Part shown: piece by piece, positions 4,327-5,017 of the stretch
Layout of the letters: each line of letters opens with the position of its first letter
Position numbering within the stretch: the stretch's first letter is position 1
Assembly: GCA_023410885.1 (NCBI GenBank)
Contig: JAEYPI010000175.1
Location: forward strand, 1-5,017
DNA length: 5,017 nt
Reading direction: 5' to 3'
From: Bacillota bacterium
Lineage (GTDB): Bacteria > Bacillota > Clostridia > DSM-8532
Position numbers and translations under genes: made by a program
The notes under the pieces: generated by a model
What the model saw: only the letters and a program-made list of their open reading frames with translations
Databases searched by the model: none
Told to the model about the DNA's origin: nothing

Positions 4327-5010
4327 ATGGCATTAGGTGAAAGAATCAAAGAGTGCAGACAGAACGCAGGCATGTCGCAAGAAAAAGTTGCCGAATTGTT
4401 GGGCGTTAGCCGTCAAGCAGTTACTAAGTGGGAAGTAAATCAATCTGCCCCAAATACTGAAAATCTTTTCAAACTTGCTGAGATATTTGGGACAACTGTT
4501 GATATGTTATTGGATTCCAATGACAGAAGCAAACAATCTTCTGCTGAACAGAATTACTACCTCTACAAGGTGGAGGAAGAAAAGAAGATTGCTAATAAAC
4601 GGCGCAAGATGAAAAAGTACATTAGTATAGCACTTGTGGTTGCTCTTATTCTTGGGGTTATCATGGGTAGTATAATTTATATACGCAATCTGCCCGTTGA
4701 TTATGACGCAGGAGCCTGTGGTGGAGGATATGCTACATTTATCTTTGATAAATACAACGAAAAATTAGTGGAAAAGTATTTTAATGGAATGGTGGATAAT
4801 TCCAACATTACATCTATTGAAGCAATCCGGGGAACACAAGAGGCACAATGGGAAGATCAGACAATCTTTTTACAGTTTGATATTCAGTATGAACATTCTT
4901 CGCAAGGTACTGTGACTGAACGAGTTAGATTTATAGGTAAGAGGACATGGTTTGATACTTATGACTGGGGTGGAGCAATCATAGATGGTAGTATTGTGCC
5001 CACAGAGTAA
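4327..5010 (+). CDS. Membrane-anchored XRE-family regulator with an extracytoplasmic domain (227 aa)
   Basis: Residues about 3-62 form an XRE helix-turn-helix domain (LGERIKECRQNAGMSQEKVA, then GVSRQAVTKWE as recognition helix and APNTENLFKLAEIF). A charged linker with KVEEEKKIANKRRKMKK (81-97) leads to one transmembrane helix at about 99-119. The positive charges before the helix put the DNA-binding part in the cytoplasm and residues 120-227 outside. The outer domain begins DYDAGACGGGYATFIFDKY, has one cysteine (Cys131) and is rich in beta-type segments and aromatic residues (FLQFDIQYEH, RTWFDTYDWGG). I do not recognise it as a known sensor domain. The layout is that of a one-component regulator sensing something at or outside the membrane. 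The start is ATG 4327 because of the ribosome binding site just upstream. The gene is complete, ending at TAA 5008-5010. It follows the coupled operon by 173 bp and probably has its own promoter. Confidence 0.9.
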   Translation: MALGERIKECRQNAGMSQEKVAELLGVSRQAVTKWEVNQSAPNTENLFKLAEIFGTTVDMLLDSNDRSKQSSAEQNYYLYKVEEEKKIANKRRKMKKYISIALVVALILGVIMGSIIYIRNLPVDYDAGACGGGYATFIFDKYNEKLVEKYFNGMVDNSNITSIEAIRGTQEAQWEDQTIFLQFDIQYEHSSQGTVTERVRFIGKRTWFDTYDWGGAIIDGSIVPTE

Positions 5011-5017
5011 AGTGGTG

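Overview
The window reads as chromosomal DNA of a low-to-mid GC Gram-positive anaerobe, probably a clostridial member of the Bacillota. The reasons are strong AGGAGG-type ribosome binding sites, use of TTG as a start codon, consensus sigma-A promoters, many intrinsic terminators, and the style of the small XRE regulators. I cannot name a genus from the sequence alone.

Left part (1-1168). The window opens inside a trypsin-like (HtrA/S1C-type) serine protease that carries an extra C-terminal domain resembling the carboxypeptidase regulatory-like fold. Its gene ends at 803 and is followed by a terminator-like hairpin. A single tRNA-Val(GAC) gene with encoded CCA lies at 1059-1134, behind two possible tandem promoters and in front of a perfect 13-bp-stem terminator.

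Middle part (1169-3053). A complete guaA (GMP synthase) is transcribed alone from its own promoter, starts at a TTG codon and has no recognisable purine riboswitch. The 485-bp gap after it (2849-3333) holds two weaker hairpins, a perfect 18-bp-stem bidirectional terminator and, facing guaA, what looks like the surviving 3' end of a minus-strand gene (3089-3187). Beyond that, up to the next promoter, I see only AT-rich sequence without recognisable content.

Right part (3254-5010). Two regulatory units stand side by side. The first is a translationally coupled three-gene operon: a 68-residue XRE repressor-like protein, a 152-residue four-helix membrane protein and a 52-residue two-helix membrane peptide. 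A near-consensus promoter drives it, and a 20-bp palindrome overlaps the -35 box, which predicts autoregulation. The second is a single gene for a membrane-anchored XRE regulator (N-terminal HTH, one transmembrane helix, about 108 residues outside the membrane). Its upstream region contains a perfect 20-bp palindrome, a repeated half of that palindrome and a pair of direct repeats. Both units combine an XRE DNA-binding domain with membrane partners, so the right part looks like an accessory signalling or immunity-type module placed beside a housekeeping locus. That role is inferred from architecture only; no known system was recognised by sequence.
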